Assembly (NCBI RefSeq): GCF_005048265.1 | Contig: NZ_SUNH01000001.1 | Location: 16,320-80,319, forward strand | Direction: 5' to 3' | DNA from: Paracoccus hibiscisoli | Lineage (GTDB): Bacteria; Pseudomonadota; Alphaproteobacteria; Rhodobacterales; Rhodobacteraceae | Length of the DNA stretch: 64,000 nucleotides | Shown here: positions 16,549 through 26,203 of the stretch, in pieces | Position numbering within the stretch: position 1 is the stretch's first letter | How the letters are laid out: each line of letters opens with the position of its first letter | Position numbers and translations under genes: made by a program | The notes under the pieces: generated by a model | What the model saw: only the letters and a program-made list of their open reading frames with translations | Told to the model about the DNA's origin: nothing | The model's database searches: none

Positions 16549-17682
16549 ATGAGCGACTCATCCCCCCTGCCGTCTGCGGCTCCGTTCTGGCTGTCCGTGG
16601 CGCTGATCCCGCTGATCGCGCTGGCGGCGTGGCAGGGCGGTGCGTGGTGGGCGCTGGTGCCGCTTTATGCCTGGTATCTGACCACCGCGCTGGACGGGGT
16701 GCTGGGCCTCAATGAGGCCAATCCCGACCCCGAGACCGCCACCGACCAGCTGTTCTGGCACCGGGCCGTGACGCTGATCTGGTTCCCGCTGCAGATCACC
16801 GCGATCCTGGCCTGCGTCTGGCTGGCGGGGCGCACGGATCACCTGTCGGGCTGGGAATCGGTCGGGCTGTTCTTTGCCCTGGGGGTCGTGTCGGGCAGCG
16901 TGGGCATCGTCTATGCCCATGAATTGCTGCATCAAAAATCGCCCACCGAGCGCTGGCTGGGCGATCTGCTGCTGGCCTCGGTGCTGTATTCGCATTTCCG
17001 GACCGAACATCTGCTGGTGCATCATTCCTGGGTCTCGACCCCGCGCGATGCGGTCTCGGCCCGCTATAACGAGGGGTTCTACCGGTTCTTCTGGCGGGTG
17101 CTGACCGACGGGCCGCGCAGCGCATGGGCGGCCGAGACGCGGTTTCTGGCCCGCGCGGGCCGCAGCCCCTGGGACCGGCGCAACCCCTTCTGGCGATACG
17201 CCGCGCTGCAGGGGCTGATGCTGGCGGCGGCGCTGGCCCTGGGCGGATGGACGGGGCTTTTGCTGTTTCTTTTCCAGGCCTTCATCGCCGTCTGGCAGCT
17301 GGAGCTGACCAATTACGTCGAGCACTACGGCCTCTCCCGCAAGCATCTGGGCGAGGGGCGATACGAACCCGTCCGCCCGCGCCACAGCTGGAACGCCAGC
17401 CACACCGCGACCAACTGGCTGCTGATCAACCTGCAGCGCCATTCCGACCACCACACCAAGCCCGACCGCCGCTTCCCGCTGCTGCAGACCTATTCCGAGG
17501 ACGAGGCCCCGCAGCTGCCGATGGGCTATCCGGCCATGACCATGCTGGCGATGGTGCCGCCTTTGTGGCGGCGGCGGATGAACCCCCGGGTGCGCGCCTG
17601 GCGCAAACGGTTCTATCCCGAGATCACCGACTGGACCCCCTATACGCGGGGCGATCTGCCCATGCCGCGCAACGCTCTCTGA
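16549..17682 (+). CDS. alkB: Alkane 1-monooxygenase (AlkB-type membrane diiron hydroxylase)
   Basis: A 377-aa integral membrane protein that in its family hydroxylates the terminal carbon of medium-chain alkanes using O2 and rubredoxin. All histidine boxes are present: HELLHQ, EHLLVHH, the NYVEHYGL signature and LQRHSDHH. About six hydrophobic segments lie between 12 and 250. No rubredoxin domain is fused and no rubredoxin gene is adjacent, so electrons must come from elsewhere. It follows mutY by ten bases, an odd pairing that probably reflects compact layout. Substrates other than alkanes (fatty acids, terpenoids) are possible. Confidence 0.85.
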   Translation: MSDSSPLPSAAPFWLSVALIPLIALAAWQGGAWWALVPLYAWYLTTALDGVLGLNEANPDPETATDQLFWHRAVTLIWFPLQITAILACVWLAGRTDHLSGWESVGLFFALGVVSGSVGIVYAHELLHQKSPTERWLGDLLLASVLYSHFRTEHLLVHHSWVSTPRDAVSARYNEGFYRFFWRVLTDGPRSAWAAETRFLARAGRSPWDRRNPFWRYAALQGLMLAAALALGGWTGLLLFLFQAFIAVWQLELTNYVEHYGLSRKHLGEGRYEPVRPRHSWNASHTATNWLLINLQRHSDHHTKPDRRFPLLQTYSEDEAPQLPMGYPAMTMLAMVPPLWRRRMNPRVRAWRKRFYPEITDWTPYTRGDLPMPRNAL

Positions 17683-17721
17683 CGCGCAACGCGCGGGGGC
17701 CCTGTAACGCGCAACGCGCGG
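17682..17721. repeat. Direct repeat of 15 bases after alkB
   Basis: ACGCGCAACGCGCGG occurs at 17682-17696 and again at 17707-17721, beginning at the alkB stop. Each copy is also internally symmetric (CGCG...CGCG). Function unknown. Confidence 0.6.
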
Positions 17722-17844
17722 TGATGCGGGGGCAGTCCCGCAACAGGGGCCGCGACGCCCTGCAATTGCTGGCGATGCGGGTGCTCGGGGGATGCACCGG
17801 ACAGGCACCATGCGTGCACAGGGCGTACACCGCTGGCGTGCATC

Positions 17845-17872
17845 ACCTTCATGGTTCGTCAACCATGAAGGT
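17845..17872. promoter_or_regulatory. Perfect 12-bp inverted repeat upstream of the BLUF gene
   Basis: ACCTTCATGGTT and AACCATGAAGGT flank a CGTC loop. No T-run follows on either side, so it may be an operator or RNA hairpin rather than a simple terminator. It ends 82 bases before the BLUF start. A wider pair GATGCAC (17791-17797)/GTGCATC (17838-17844) lies next to it. Confidence 0.55.
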
Positions 17873-17954
17873 AGATTCCCGCCCGGACCGCCGCGGCGAC
17901 GCTTGCCCGGCCGTGGGCGGCTGAGGCATTCTGTCACAAGCCAAGGAGAGCGCG

Positions 17955-18398
17955 ATGACTGACCAGCCGACCCTGCCGGATGCCGACCGGCAGACCGCCC
18001 CGGACGAACCGATCGGCTATCTGCTGTATCGCAGCGTGGCCCGTCCGGGGCTGGATCAGGACGATCTGGACCGCATTCTGGAGCGGTCGCGGCGTTGGAA
18101 CCGGTCGGTCGGCCTGACAGGCTGTCTGCACCACGAAGACGGCATGTTCTTTCAGTGGATCGAGGGGCCGCGCCCCCGGCTGTTCCAGCTGCTGGAATGG
18201 CTGCGCGACGATGACCGGCACGTCAACGTGACCGTGCTTGATCAGGGCCAGCTGTCCAAACGCCTGTTCGATGACTGGGAGATGCGGTTTTCCGACCGAC
18301 AGGTGGCCTCGCTGCTGGACTGGCTGGCGGCGCGGCGCGACCGGGCTGATACGGGCGACGCGCAGGGCGTGGCTGATTTCATGCGCACCTTGCGCTGA
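17955..18398 (+). CDS. BLUF-domain blue-light photoreceptor
   Basis: A 147-aa stand-alone BLUF protein; these bind FAD and sense blue light through hydrogen-bond rearrangement. After a 20-residue leader the domain shows LLYRSVARP with the flavin-contacting Tyr25, RWNRSVGLTGCL with Asn49, GMFFQWIEG with the switching Gln67, and DDWEMRF with Trp108/Met110. It has no output domain, so it must signal through a partner protein. The gene is single, preceded by an inverted-repeat-rich region and followed by a terminator-like hairpin. In Rhodobacteraceae such proteins affect photooxidative or lifestyle control; the partner here is unknown. Confidence 0.9.
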   Translation: MTDQPTLPDADRQTAPDEPIGYLLYRSVARPGLDQDDLDRILERSRRWNRSVGLTGCLHHEDGMFFQWIEGPRPRLFQLLEWLRDDDRHVNVTVLDQGQLSKRLFDDWEMRFSDRQVASLLDWLAARRDRADTGDAQGVADFMRTLR

Positions 18399-18427
18399 CG
18401 CAGCGGCGCCTGACACGCATGAAAAGA

Positions 18428-18451
18428 CCCCGCCATGCGGACATGGCGGGG
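18428..18451. terminator. Hairpin terminator between BLUF gene and ccrM
   Basis: CCCCGCCATG and CATGGCGGGG form a perfect 10-bp stem with a CGGA loop. On the minus strand TCTTTTC follows, so it mainly serves ccrM, which ends at 18504, and could also stop BLUF transcription. Confidence 0.75.
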
Positions 18452-18503
18452 CAAGGTGGTCCGGCCCGCAGGTCGCGGGCGCGGACTGGCGAAAGCATGG
18501 CGG

Positions 18504-19723
<1,220 letters not shown>

Positions 19724-19725
<2 letters not shown>

Positions 19726-20353
19726 AGAGTGTTACGGTTTCAGCTTTACACAAGATATTGTGGACGGGCTTGAAGGACCGCCTATGATGTGGGGTTATCC
19801 CCAGATCTAGCAGCGCGCGTTTATGCGCGGGCGTGGGGTAACCGGCGTTCACATCCCAGCCATATCCGGGGTGCTGTTGCGCCAAATCCACCATGATGCG
19901 GTCACGCAACACCTTGGCGATGATGGAGGCCGCGGCGATCGACAGGCAGACCGCGTCGCCCTTGACCACGGCCTGCGCGGGCAGGGTCAGGTCGCGGGGC
20001 AGCATGTTGCCGTCGATCAGCACATGGCAGGGCGTCCGGCGCAGGCCCGCCAGCGCGCGGCACATGGCGACGTGGCTGGCGCGCAGGATGTTCAGGGCGT
20101 CGATTTCGGGCGGGTCGACATGGGCGACGGACCAGTCGCAGGTGGCCATGATCCGGGCTGCCAGCGCCTCGCGCCGGGCGGCGGTCAGGGCCTTGCTGTC
20201 GTTCAGGCCGGGGGGGATGGCCGTGGGGTCCAGGATCACCGCCGCCGCCGTCACGGGTCCGGCCAGCGGGCCGCGACCGACCTCGTCCACGCCCGCGATC
20301 AGGCGCGCGCCGAGGTCGATGGCGGCCTGTTCGTGGCTGTAATCGGGGGTCAT
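19724..20353 (-). CDS. rnhB: Ribonuclease HII
   Basis: A 209-aa type 2 RNase H that cuts RNA in RNA/DNA hybrids and at single ribonucleotides in DNA. The active-site carboxylates are in GVDEVGRGPLAGP (Asp23, Glu24), LIDGN (about Asp115) and the later SIIAKVLRD; the GRG tripeptide needed for ribonucleotide recognition is intact. Its ATG overlaps the allA stop (ATGA) and ccrM follows after 89 bases. The stop codon overlaps a GANTC site of the ccrM leader. Confidence 0.95.
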
Positions 20354-20829
20354 GGGACGATCCGTACCGAGGGGATGGTGATTTCCTGCAGGTTGATGCC
20401 CGCGCCTTCGCGGTCCACGACCAGGAAATCGGCGGCGCGGTCCAGGGGCGTCAGCACGCCGTGCCAGACATTCGCGTTCAGGTTCACGCCGGTCCCGGCG
20501 GGCACCAGAAAGGCGCGCAGGGGGCCGGGCTGTCCGTCCCGGTCCGGGGCCACGACGGACAGCCAGGGGTCGGCGCCCAGGGGCATGAAGGCCTGCGAGC
20601 CCAGGGGATGACGCTCCAGCAGGGTGCAGTCATAGGGCAGGCTGACGGGGTCGCTGCGGAAGATGCTGATGATCGCCTCTCCGCCGCCGCGTTCGACGGT
20701 GGCCAGGGCGTGGTGACGCTCGCAGCGGCCCGCATTGATCATGCGGTCGGGCGTGGCGCGGGGGGTCAGCACCTGGCCGAAGGGGGCGAAGGCTGCGGCG
20801 GTCAGGGGTTCGATGCGGATCTGGGTCAT
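20350..20829 (-). CDS. allA: Ureidoglycolate lyase
   Basis: A 159-aa cupin-like enzyme that splits ureidoglycolate into glyoxylate and urea, the final step of purine-ring breakdown through allantoin. Typical stretches are FAPFGQVL, INAGRCERHHALA, and the metal-region sequence NVWHGVLTPL with VVDREG near the end. No other allantoin genes are adjacent; instead it is coupled (ATGA overlap) to rnhB and follows the GT90 gene by 10 bases, so it may simply be carried in a housekeeping operon. Confidence 0.9.
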   Translation of the reverse strand: MTQIRIEPLTAAAFAPFGQVLTPRATPDRMINAGRCERHHALATVERGGGEAIISIFRSDPVSLPYDCTLLERHPLGSQAFMPLGADPWLSVVAPDRDGQPGPLRAFLVPAGTGVNLNANVWHGVLTPLDRAADFLVVDREGAGINLQEITIPSVRIVP

Positions 20830-20839
20830 GGCCCGGCTT

Positions 20840-22540
20840 TTAGCGCAGCGCCGCCAGCCCGTCGAGGATCAGCCGGTGCAGCGCCCTGCGCGCGGCGGGG
20901 TCGCGCAGATTGGCGGCCTCACGGCGGGCGGCGCGGGACATGGCCTGGCATTCGGCCGGATGGGCGCGGGCCCAGGCCAGCTTGTCGCGCAGGTCGGTCA
21001 GGTGCCGGGCAACAGGGATGTAATGGACCCAAGGCCGGAAGCGGCCGGAATAGAACACCTGCCAGCCGTCCTCCTCGGCCAGAAGGACGCCGTTATGGTC
21101 CAGCCCCGAGATGAAGTTCGAACCGTGGTCATAGCCGGTCATGCACAGCTGATAGCGATAGGCGCGAAAGTCGCGCGGCCCCATGCGCGGGCGGCAATAG
21201 GGCGCGATCAGCGGGTCATCGGCGAAATGGCGGAAGGCATGGGCCAGCACGATGCCTGCGTCGATGTCGGGGTCGTCCTGATGCGCGCGCAGGAAGGCCA
21301 TGCGGTTGGTGCGGCACAGCCCCGCCCATGCGGCGTCGCGGTCGGCGGGGGTGGCGGCCTCGGCCAGGCGGGCCAGCCAGACATGGCTGGCGGCGCCGGG
21401 CTTGACGCCGTCGCGCATTTCGGAGCCGGAGATCATGCCGCGCCAGACCAGGCGGTCGTGTTTCTCCTCCCACGGGATGTCGTCGGGCGGCGCCGCCGGG
21501 TCGAAGCCCGGCAGGCCCACCGCGTGCTGGTCGGGCAGCGGCCACAGGACCGCGTTCACCGCGCCCGCGCGGCGGTTGTGGCACAGGACCGGGCGGACCA
21601 GCGCGTCGCCCTGGGGGCTGCCGAACCAGCGGCTGTCCTCCATGTCGATCCAGACCGGGTCGCGGCGGTCCAGGGCCAGGATGTCGTTGATGACACCCTC
21701 GGCCCGGATCAGCTTGAAGGGGCGGCCCTCGCGGGTCAGGGCCATCGCGCGGCCGCCGGGGGGCGTCACCAGGGTCATCTGGCGCGGCGCGCCCTTGGCG
21801 TCGGTCACCGCGCCCCGCCCCGCCAGCGTGCCGTCCCAATGGCAGGCAAAGCCCGACAGGCCGTCAGGCCCGCCCGCCGCATCGGGGTCCAGACCCGCCA
21901 GGCAAAAGCGCGCGACATCGGCGGCCCAATCCTCGGGCGCGGTCGGGGTGTCGGGCAGATCGGCCAGCGCCCCCAGCCCAGCCATCGGGTCGGGCAGCGG
22001 CCAGCGCCTGCGCGGCAGGACCGGCAGGGCCAGGTCGGGCGCCAACCGGGCGGCCAGATCGGCGGGGGTGGTGGCGGACAGGTCCAGCGTGATCAACCGC
22101 GGATCGCCTGCGAACAGCGCCCGCATCGCGGCCAGGTGGTCCTCCAGATCGGCCTGCCAGCGGGGCGGCAGGGCGGCGGCGGGGTGCCCGCCCGCAGCCC
22201 GCGCGGGCGTTGCCGCGCGCCACAGCGCCCAGGCATCGGGCGGCGGCACGGTCAGCAGAAAGCGCGCCTCGGGCAGACGCTCGCGCAGGAAGGCGGCGCA
22301 GCGCCAGGCCTCCAGCGGGGGGCGCCAATGGGGCTTGTGGCGATAGAGGCCCGCGACCAGCCGCGCCTTGGGCCAGTCGCGCAGGGGGCGCGTGCCCTGC
22401 CCCATCGCATAGAGGATGTCGGCGGCCAGGCGCCCGCCCTCGTGACAGGCGACGGCGTGACCATTGGCGCGAAACAGCGCCGCCAGCGCGTCATCGGCGG
22501 GGCTCTCGGGGCCGATATGGATCAGCGGGCCTGCCGTCAC
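20840..22540 (-). CDS. Glycosyltransferase family 90-like protein with degenerate sulfotransferase-like N-terminus
   Basis: A 566-aa two-part protein. The C-terminal part (about 220-566) has the CAP10/GT90 pattern: IDMEDSRWFG, then RAYRYQLCMTGYDHGSNF, a SGLDHNGVLL segment and WVHYIPVARHLTDLRDKLAW, as in LPS- or capsule-modifying transferases. Residues about 1-170 resemble alphaproteobacterial sulfotransferases (ALFRANGHAVACHEGGRLAADIL, LPEARFLLTVPPPDAWALW), but the PAPS-binding P-loop expected near residue 5 is replaced by HIGPESPADD. Start GTG at 22540 overlaps the MFS stop (GTGA), indicating coupled translation. It probably modifies surface polysaccharide; donor and acceptor are unknown. 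Confidence 0.7.
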   Translation of the reverse strand: MTAGPLIHIGPESPADDALAALFRANGHAVACHEGGRLAADILYAMGQGTRPLRDWPKARLVAGLYRHKPHWRPPLEAWRCAAFLRERLPEARFLLTVPPPDAWALWRAATPARAAGGHPAAALPPRWQADLEDHLAAMRALFAGDPRLITLDLSATTPADLAARLAPDLALPVLPRRRWPLPDPMAGLGALADLPDTPTAPEDWAADVARFCLAGLDPDAAGGPDGLSGFACHWDGTLAGRGAVTDAKGAPRQMTLVTPPGGRAMALTREGRPFKLIRAEGVINDILALDRRDPVWIDMEDSRWFGSPQGDALVRPVLCHNRRAGAVNAVLWPLPDQHAVGLPGFDPAAPPDDIPWEEKHDRLVWRGMISGSEMRDGVKPGAASHVWLARLAEAATPADRDAAWAGLCRTNRMAFLRAHQDDPDIDAGIVLAHAFRHFADDPLIAPYCRPRMGPRDFRAYRYQLCMTGYDHGSNFISGLDHNGVLLAEEDGWQVFYSGRFRPWVHYIPVARHLTDLRDKLAWARAHPAECQAMSRAARREAANLRDPAARRALHRLILDGLAALR

Positions 22541-23745
22541 GCAAGCGCCCGGCGCGGCAGCAGGATCGTCAGAAGCCCCAGCACCGGCAGCACCGAGCAG
22601 AGCAGGAACACCGACCGGATGCCCTGCGCATCGGCCAGCACCCCAAGCGCCGCCGCCGAGATGCCGCCCATGCCGAAGGAAAAGCCGAAGAACAGCCCCG
22701 CGATCATGCCGGTGCGCCCCGGCACCAGCTCTTGTGCAAAGACCACGATGGCGGGAAAGGCCGAGGCCAGGATCACCCCGATGGCCACCGCCAGCACGCC
22801 CGTCGGCACCAGCCCCACATGCGGCAGCGCCAGCGTCAGCGGCAGCACGCCCAGGATCGACACCCAGATCACCGTCAGCGGCCCGACCCGGTCGCCGATC
22901 ACCCCGCCCAGCATCACCCCGGCGGCCATGCCCAGCAGGAACAGGAACAGCATGATCTGCGCGCCCTGGGTGGTCAGGCCGAACTTGTCGATGGTGAAGA
23001 AGGTGAAATAGCTGCTGATCGACGCGGTATAGATGTTCTTGGTAAAGACCAGCACCGCCAGCACCGCGATGGCGCGGATCACCACCGCGCGCGGCAGGCG
23101 CAGGGTCCGGTCGGGGGTGGCGGCCGAGGCGCGGCGGCGATCCTCGGCCCAGCTGCCCACGCGCCACAGGATCGCCACGCCCAGGGCGGCGGCCACCGCG
23201 AACCAGGCCACCGCCGGACGCCCAAGCGGCACCACGATGAACGCTGCCAGCAGCGGCCCCATCGCCTGCCCGCCATTGCCGCCCAGCTGGAACAGCGACT
23301 GCGCCGTGCCGAACCGCCCCCCCGAGGCCAGCCGCGCCACGCGCGAGCTTTCCGGATGGAACACCGCCGAGCCGATGCCGATCAGCATCGCCCCCGCCAA
23401 GAGCCAGCCATAGCTGTCCGCCAGCCCCAGCATCAGCACGCCGGTCAGCGTCGACATCATCCCGAAGGGCAGAGAGCGGGGCTGGGGATGGCGGTCGGTC
23501 GCCATGCCGATCAGCGGCTGCAAGAGCGACGCGGTGACCTGAAAGGCCAGCGTCATCACCCCGATCTGAGTATAGGACAGCGAGAATTCGACCTGCAGCA
23601 GCGGATAGATCGCGGCCAGCATCGACTGCATCACGTCATTGACCATGTGGCACAGGCTGATCGCCATCAGCACGCCCCAGGAGGTCAGCCGGGCCGCACC
23701 TGCCGCCGGTGCCACGGTCGCCGCGGGGAAAATCTGGGGACGCAT
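22537..23745 (-). CDS. MFS transporter, fosmidomycin-resistance (Fsr)-like
   Basis: A 402-aa major facilitator with about 12 hydrophobic segments. The first helices contain CHMVNDVMQSMLAAIYPLLQ, the signature of the Fsr group, whose E. coli member exports fosmidomycin. The conserved loop GMATDRHPQPRSLPFGM lies between helices 2 and 3. ATG at 23745 has AAGGCGG upstream; an in-frame ATG at 23778 is possible. It begins the leftward run MFS-GT90-allA-rnhB and is preceded by a terminator-like hairpin, with a HutC-type regulator diverging beyond it. The actual cargo is unknown. Confidence 0.88.
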   Translation of the reverse strand: MRPQIFPAATVAPAAGAARLTSWGVLMAISLCHMVNDVMQSMLAAIYPLLQVEFSLSYTQIGVMTLAFQVTASLLQPLIGMATDRHPQPRSLPFGMMSTLTGVLMLGLADSYGWLLAGAMLIGIGSAVFHPESSRVARLASGGRFGTAQSLFQLGGNGGQAMGPLLAAFIVVPLGRPAVAWFAVAAALGVAILWRVGSWAEDRRRASAATPDRTLRLPRAVVIRAIAVLAVLVFTKNIYTASISSYFTFFTIDKFGLTTQGAQIMLFLFLLGMAAGVMLGGVIGDRVGPLTVIWVSILGVLPLTLALPHVGLVPTGVLAVAIGVILASAFPAIVVFAQELVPGRTGMIAGLFFGFSFGMGGISAAALGVLADAQGIRSVFLLCSVLPVLGLLTILLPRRALA

Positions 23746-23792
23746 CGGATACCGCCTTGAGTATTGCACAGCATGCACTTACCAGAGATCCC

Positions 23793-23820
23793 ATAAAAGA
23801 AAAGCACCCCAAGGGGGCGC
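23793..23820 (-). terminator. Terminator-like hairpin in the MFS leader (possible attenuator)
   Basis: Read on the minus strand, GCGCCCCC and GGGGTGC pair (one mismatch) around a short loop and are followed by TTTTCTTTTAT. It lies 48 bases before the chosen MFS start with no minus-strand gene upstream, so it would act within the MFS leader. Confidence 0.5.
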
Positions 23821-23873
23821 GCACCGGCCCCTCCAGAGCCGGAGCGAGCGGTTTTTGACGCCCTAGCCGTTAG

Positions 23874-23883
23874 GATAGCTATC
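23874..23883. promoter_or_regulatory. Palindrome GATAGCTATC between MFS and HutC-type regulator
   Basis: A perfect 10-base palindrome lies in the AT-rich intergenic stretch, 58 bases before the regulator start. It could be an operator for the divergent promoters; this is a guess from position. Confidence 0.3.
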
Positions 23884-23940
23884 TTTTTTGCGCACATCAT
23901 TTATTAATACGGAGATGGTTCCCGTAAAAAGTGCGTCAAG

Positions 23941-24696
23941 ATGAATAATATTTCACCGGCCCCTGCCCTGTCCTTCCGCTCCTCCGGAGCAGACGAGGGA
24001 CGGCGGCGGCTGAACACCTGGCAGGCGATCCGCGCCGATGTGCTAGCGCGCATCCGGTCGGGCGAATGGGCGCCCGGCGCCCTGATCCCCACCGAACAGG
24101 CCCTGTCGGTCGAGATGGGCTGCGCCCGCGCCACCGTGAACCGCGCGCTGCGCGAGCTGGCCGACAGCGGCATCATCCAGCGCCGCCGCAAGGTCGGCAC
24201 GCGGGTGTCGGCCACCACATCGCGGCGCACGGTGCTGTCGCTGCCGGTGATCCGGGACGAGGTCGAGGCCTTGGGCGCGCGCTATGGCTATCAGATGACG
24301 GATTGGGTCAGCTGCCTGCCCAGTGCGGCGGCGATGCGCGCGCTGCAGGTGGATGGCGCGCAGATGCTGGTGCTGATCAAGTCGCGCTATCTGGCCGATG
24401 ACCGTCCGCATTGCTGCGAGGCGATCTGGCTGAACCCGCAGGCCCTGGACCTGCCCGACCTGCGGGATTTTCACGACGAGCCGCCGCAGGAATGGCTGGC
24501 CCGCACCCTGCCTGTCACGCAGAGCCGGTTCTCGATCCTGGCCGAGGGGGCGACGGGGTCCTGTGCGGTCAATCTGGGCATCACCCCCGGCACCCCCGTC
24601 ATGGTGATCGAGCGGGTGAACACGCTTGGCGGGCTGCCGGTGTCCTTTACCCGGCAGTTCTATCCGCCGATGCACCGCCTGGTACTGGGCGAATAG
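23941..24696 (+). CDS. GntR-family (HutC/UTRA) transcriptional regulator
   Basis: A 251-aa regulator. Residues about 22-90 form a GntR winged helix-turn-helix (WQAIRADVLARIRSGEWAPGALIPTE, then CARATVNRALRELADSGIIQRRR); residues about 100-250 form a UTRA effector domain ending FTRQFYPPMHRLVLGE. The HutC subgroup usually responds to small metabolites. No hut genes are nearby. It is divergent from the Fsr-like MFS gene, the most likely target, and converges with the acyl-CoA ligase gene four bases beyond its stop. The effector is unknown. Confidence 0.88.
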   Translation: MNNISPAPALSFRSSGADEGRRRLNTWQAIRADVLARIRSGEWAPGALIPTEQALSVEMGCARATVNRALRELADSGIIQRRRKVGTRVSATTSRRTVLSLPVIRDEVEALGARYGYQMTDWVSCLPSAAAMRALQVDGAQMLVLIKSRYLADDRPHCCEAIWLNPQALDLPDLRDFHDEPPQEWLARTLPVTQSRFSILAEGATGSCAVNLGITPGTPVMVIERVNTLGGLPVSFTRQFYPPMHRLVLGE

Positions 24697-24700
24697 GCCG

Positions 24701-26203
24701 TCAGCCGGCCGGGTCCTTCAGCAGATCGGCGAAATGCTGGGTCAGGCGGTGCTTCAGCACCTTGCCCGTGGCGGCCGCGGGCAGCGGGCCGGTCAGGATG
24801 ATCCGCGTGGGCCGCTTATAGGCCGACAGCCGTTCGGCGGCATGCTGCGCCAGCGCCTGCGCGGTCACAGCATCCGGCGCGACCAGCTGGCAGAAGGCCA
24901 GGATATCCTCGTCCCCGCCGTCGCGTGGGCATCCGATTACGGCGGTCTGCAGGACCGCGGGGTGGTCGTTCAGCGCGGCCTCGACCTCGGGGGGATAGAC
25001 GTTGAAGCCGCCGCGAATGATCAGCTCCTTGCAGCGGCCGACGATGTGCAGGCGCCCCTGCGCGTCGATGCGGCCCAGATCGCCGGTGCGCATCCAGCCA
25101 TCCCGCAGCACCTGCGCCGTGGCCGCGTCATTGCGGAAATAGCCGCGCATGATGTGAGGGCCGCGGGTCAGGACCTCTCCGGTGCCGGGTTCGCGGCCGA
25201 CCGTCTCGTCCAGGGCGATGTCCACGCCGGGCAGCGGGTGACCGGCCGAGGGGTCGGGATCGCCGATGGCGTTGTTCGTGACGGTGACGCCCGCCGTGGT
25301 TTCGGTCATGCCATAGCCGTTCTGCAGCGCGATGCCATAAAAGGCCTCGGCCCGGCGCTTCCAGTCGGGGTCCAGGGGCGCCGCGCCGCTGCTGACATAG
25401 CGCAAAGGTCGGGCCAGGCGGTCCAGGCCCTGGCCGCGCGCCTCGGCCATGATGGCGGCGTGCATCTGGGGGACGGCGGGCAGGACGGTCACGTCCGATT
25501 GCAAGGCGGCCAGCGTCTGTGCGGCGGAAAAGCGCGGCTCCAGCCGGATATGCGCGCCCGTGGCCAGCCCCGCGGCGAGCATCGAGGTCAGCCCGAACAC
25601 ATGCGTCAGCGGCAGCACGCCCCAGATCACGTCATCCGCCTGCATCCCCCGCAACCGGGCCGAGCTTTCGCCGCCAAAAATCAGGTTGCCATGGGTCAGC
25701 ATCACCCCCTTGGGCGTGCCCGTGGTGCCGGTGGTATAGAGGATCACCGCCGTCATCGCGTCCTGCGGCTCGACCTGTTCGGGCGCGACATCGAAGGGGC
25801 CCGCGACCTGCAGCGCGGCGCCAGCCAGGGTGATGGTGGGCGCATCGCCCGCGTGCAGGCGGGCCGGGTCGCTGACATCGGACAGAAAGACCGTCAGGCG
25901 CGGTTCGGTATGGGCGGTGATCTTGGCCAGCTCGGGCGCGGTCATGCGCGCGTTCACCGGGACCAGCACCGCGTCCATGCGGCTGGCCGCCAGCAGCAGA
26001 ACCGGCACGGGGGCCGCGTTCTCGGCCACCACCAGCAGCCGGTCGCCGGGACGCAGGCCCATCGCCGCCAGGTCCCCCTGCGCGCGGCGGACCAGATCGT
26101 CCAGCGCAGCATAGGTCAGGCTGCGTCCCGACCCGTCGGTCAGGGCGGGACGGTCGGGATGGGCCGCGCGGGCGGCGTCGAACAGCTGGTGGATCCGGGT
26201 CAT
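24701..26203 (-). CDS. Acyl-CoA ligase (AMP-binding, class I adenylate-forming)
   Basis: A 500-aa ligase that activates a carboxylic acid to its CoA thioester via an acyl-AMP. It has the phosphate loop [11 protein letters not shown], the [14 protein letters not shown] adenine region, RTGDLGRID with the ribose-binding aspartate, and the hinge [15 protein letters not shown]. The C-terminal catalytic lysine lies in [11 protein letters not shown]. It is the last gene of the eleven-gene leftward operon starting with the TRAP transporter, and its ATG overlaps the crotonase stop by four bases. By position it corresponds to PimA, the acid:CoA ligase of dicarboxylate degradation; substrate not proven. 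Confidence 0.88.
   Translation of the reverse strand: MTRIHQLFDAARAAHPDRPALTDGSGRSLTYAALDDLVRRAQGDLAAMGLRPGDRLLVVAENAAPVPVLLLAASRMDAVLVPVNARMTAPELAKITAHTEPRLTVFLSDVSDPARLHAGDAPTITLAGAALQVAGPFDVAPEQVEPQDAMTAVILYTTGTTGTPKGVMLTHGNLIFGGESSARLRGMQADDVIWGVLPLTHVFGLTSMLAAGLATGAHIRLEPRFSAAQTLAALQSDVTVLPAVPQMHAAIMAEARGQGLDRLARPLRYVSSGAAPLDPDWKRRAEAFYGIALQNGYGMTETTAGVTVTNNAIGDPDPSAGHPLPGVDIALDETVGREPGTGEVLTRGPHIMRGYFRNDAATAQVLRDGWMRTGDLGRIDAQGRLHIVGRCKELIIRGGFNVYPPEVEAALNDHPAVLQTAVIGCPRDGGDEDILAFCQLVAPDAVTAQALAQHAAERLSAYKRPTRIILTGPLPAAATGKVLKHRLTQHFADLLKDPAG

Noticed and set aside
20735..23011. A 758-codon plus-strand open frame opposite allA, the GT90 gene and the MFS gene
   Set aside because: Shadow of the minus-strand genes; composition is basic and repetitive without family resemblance.
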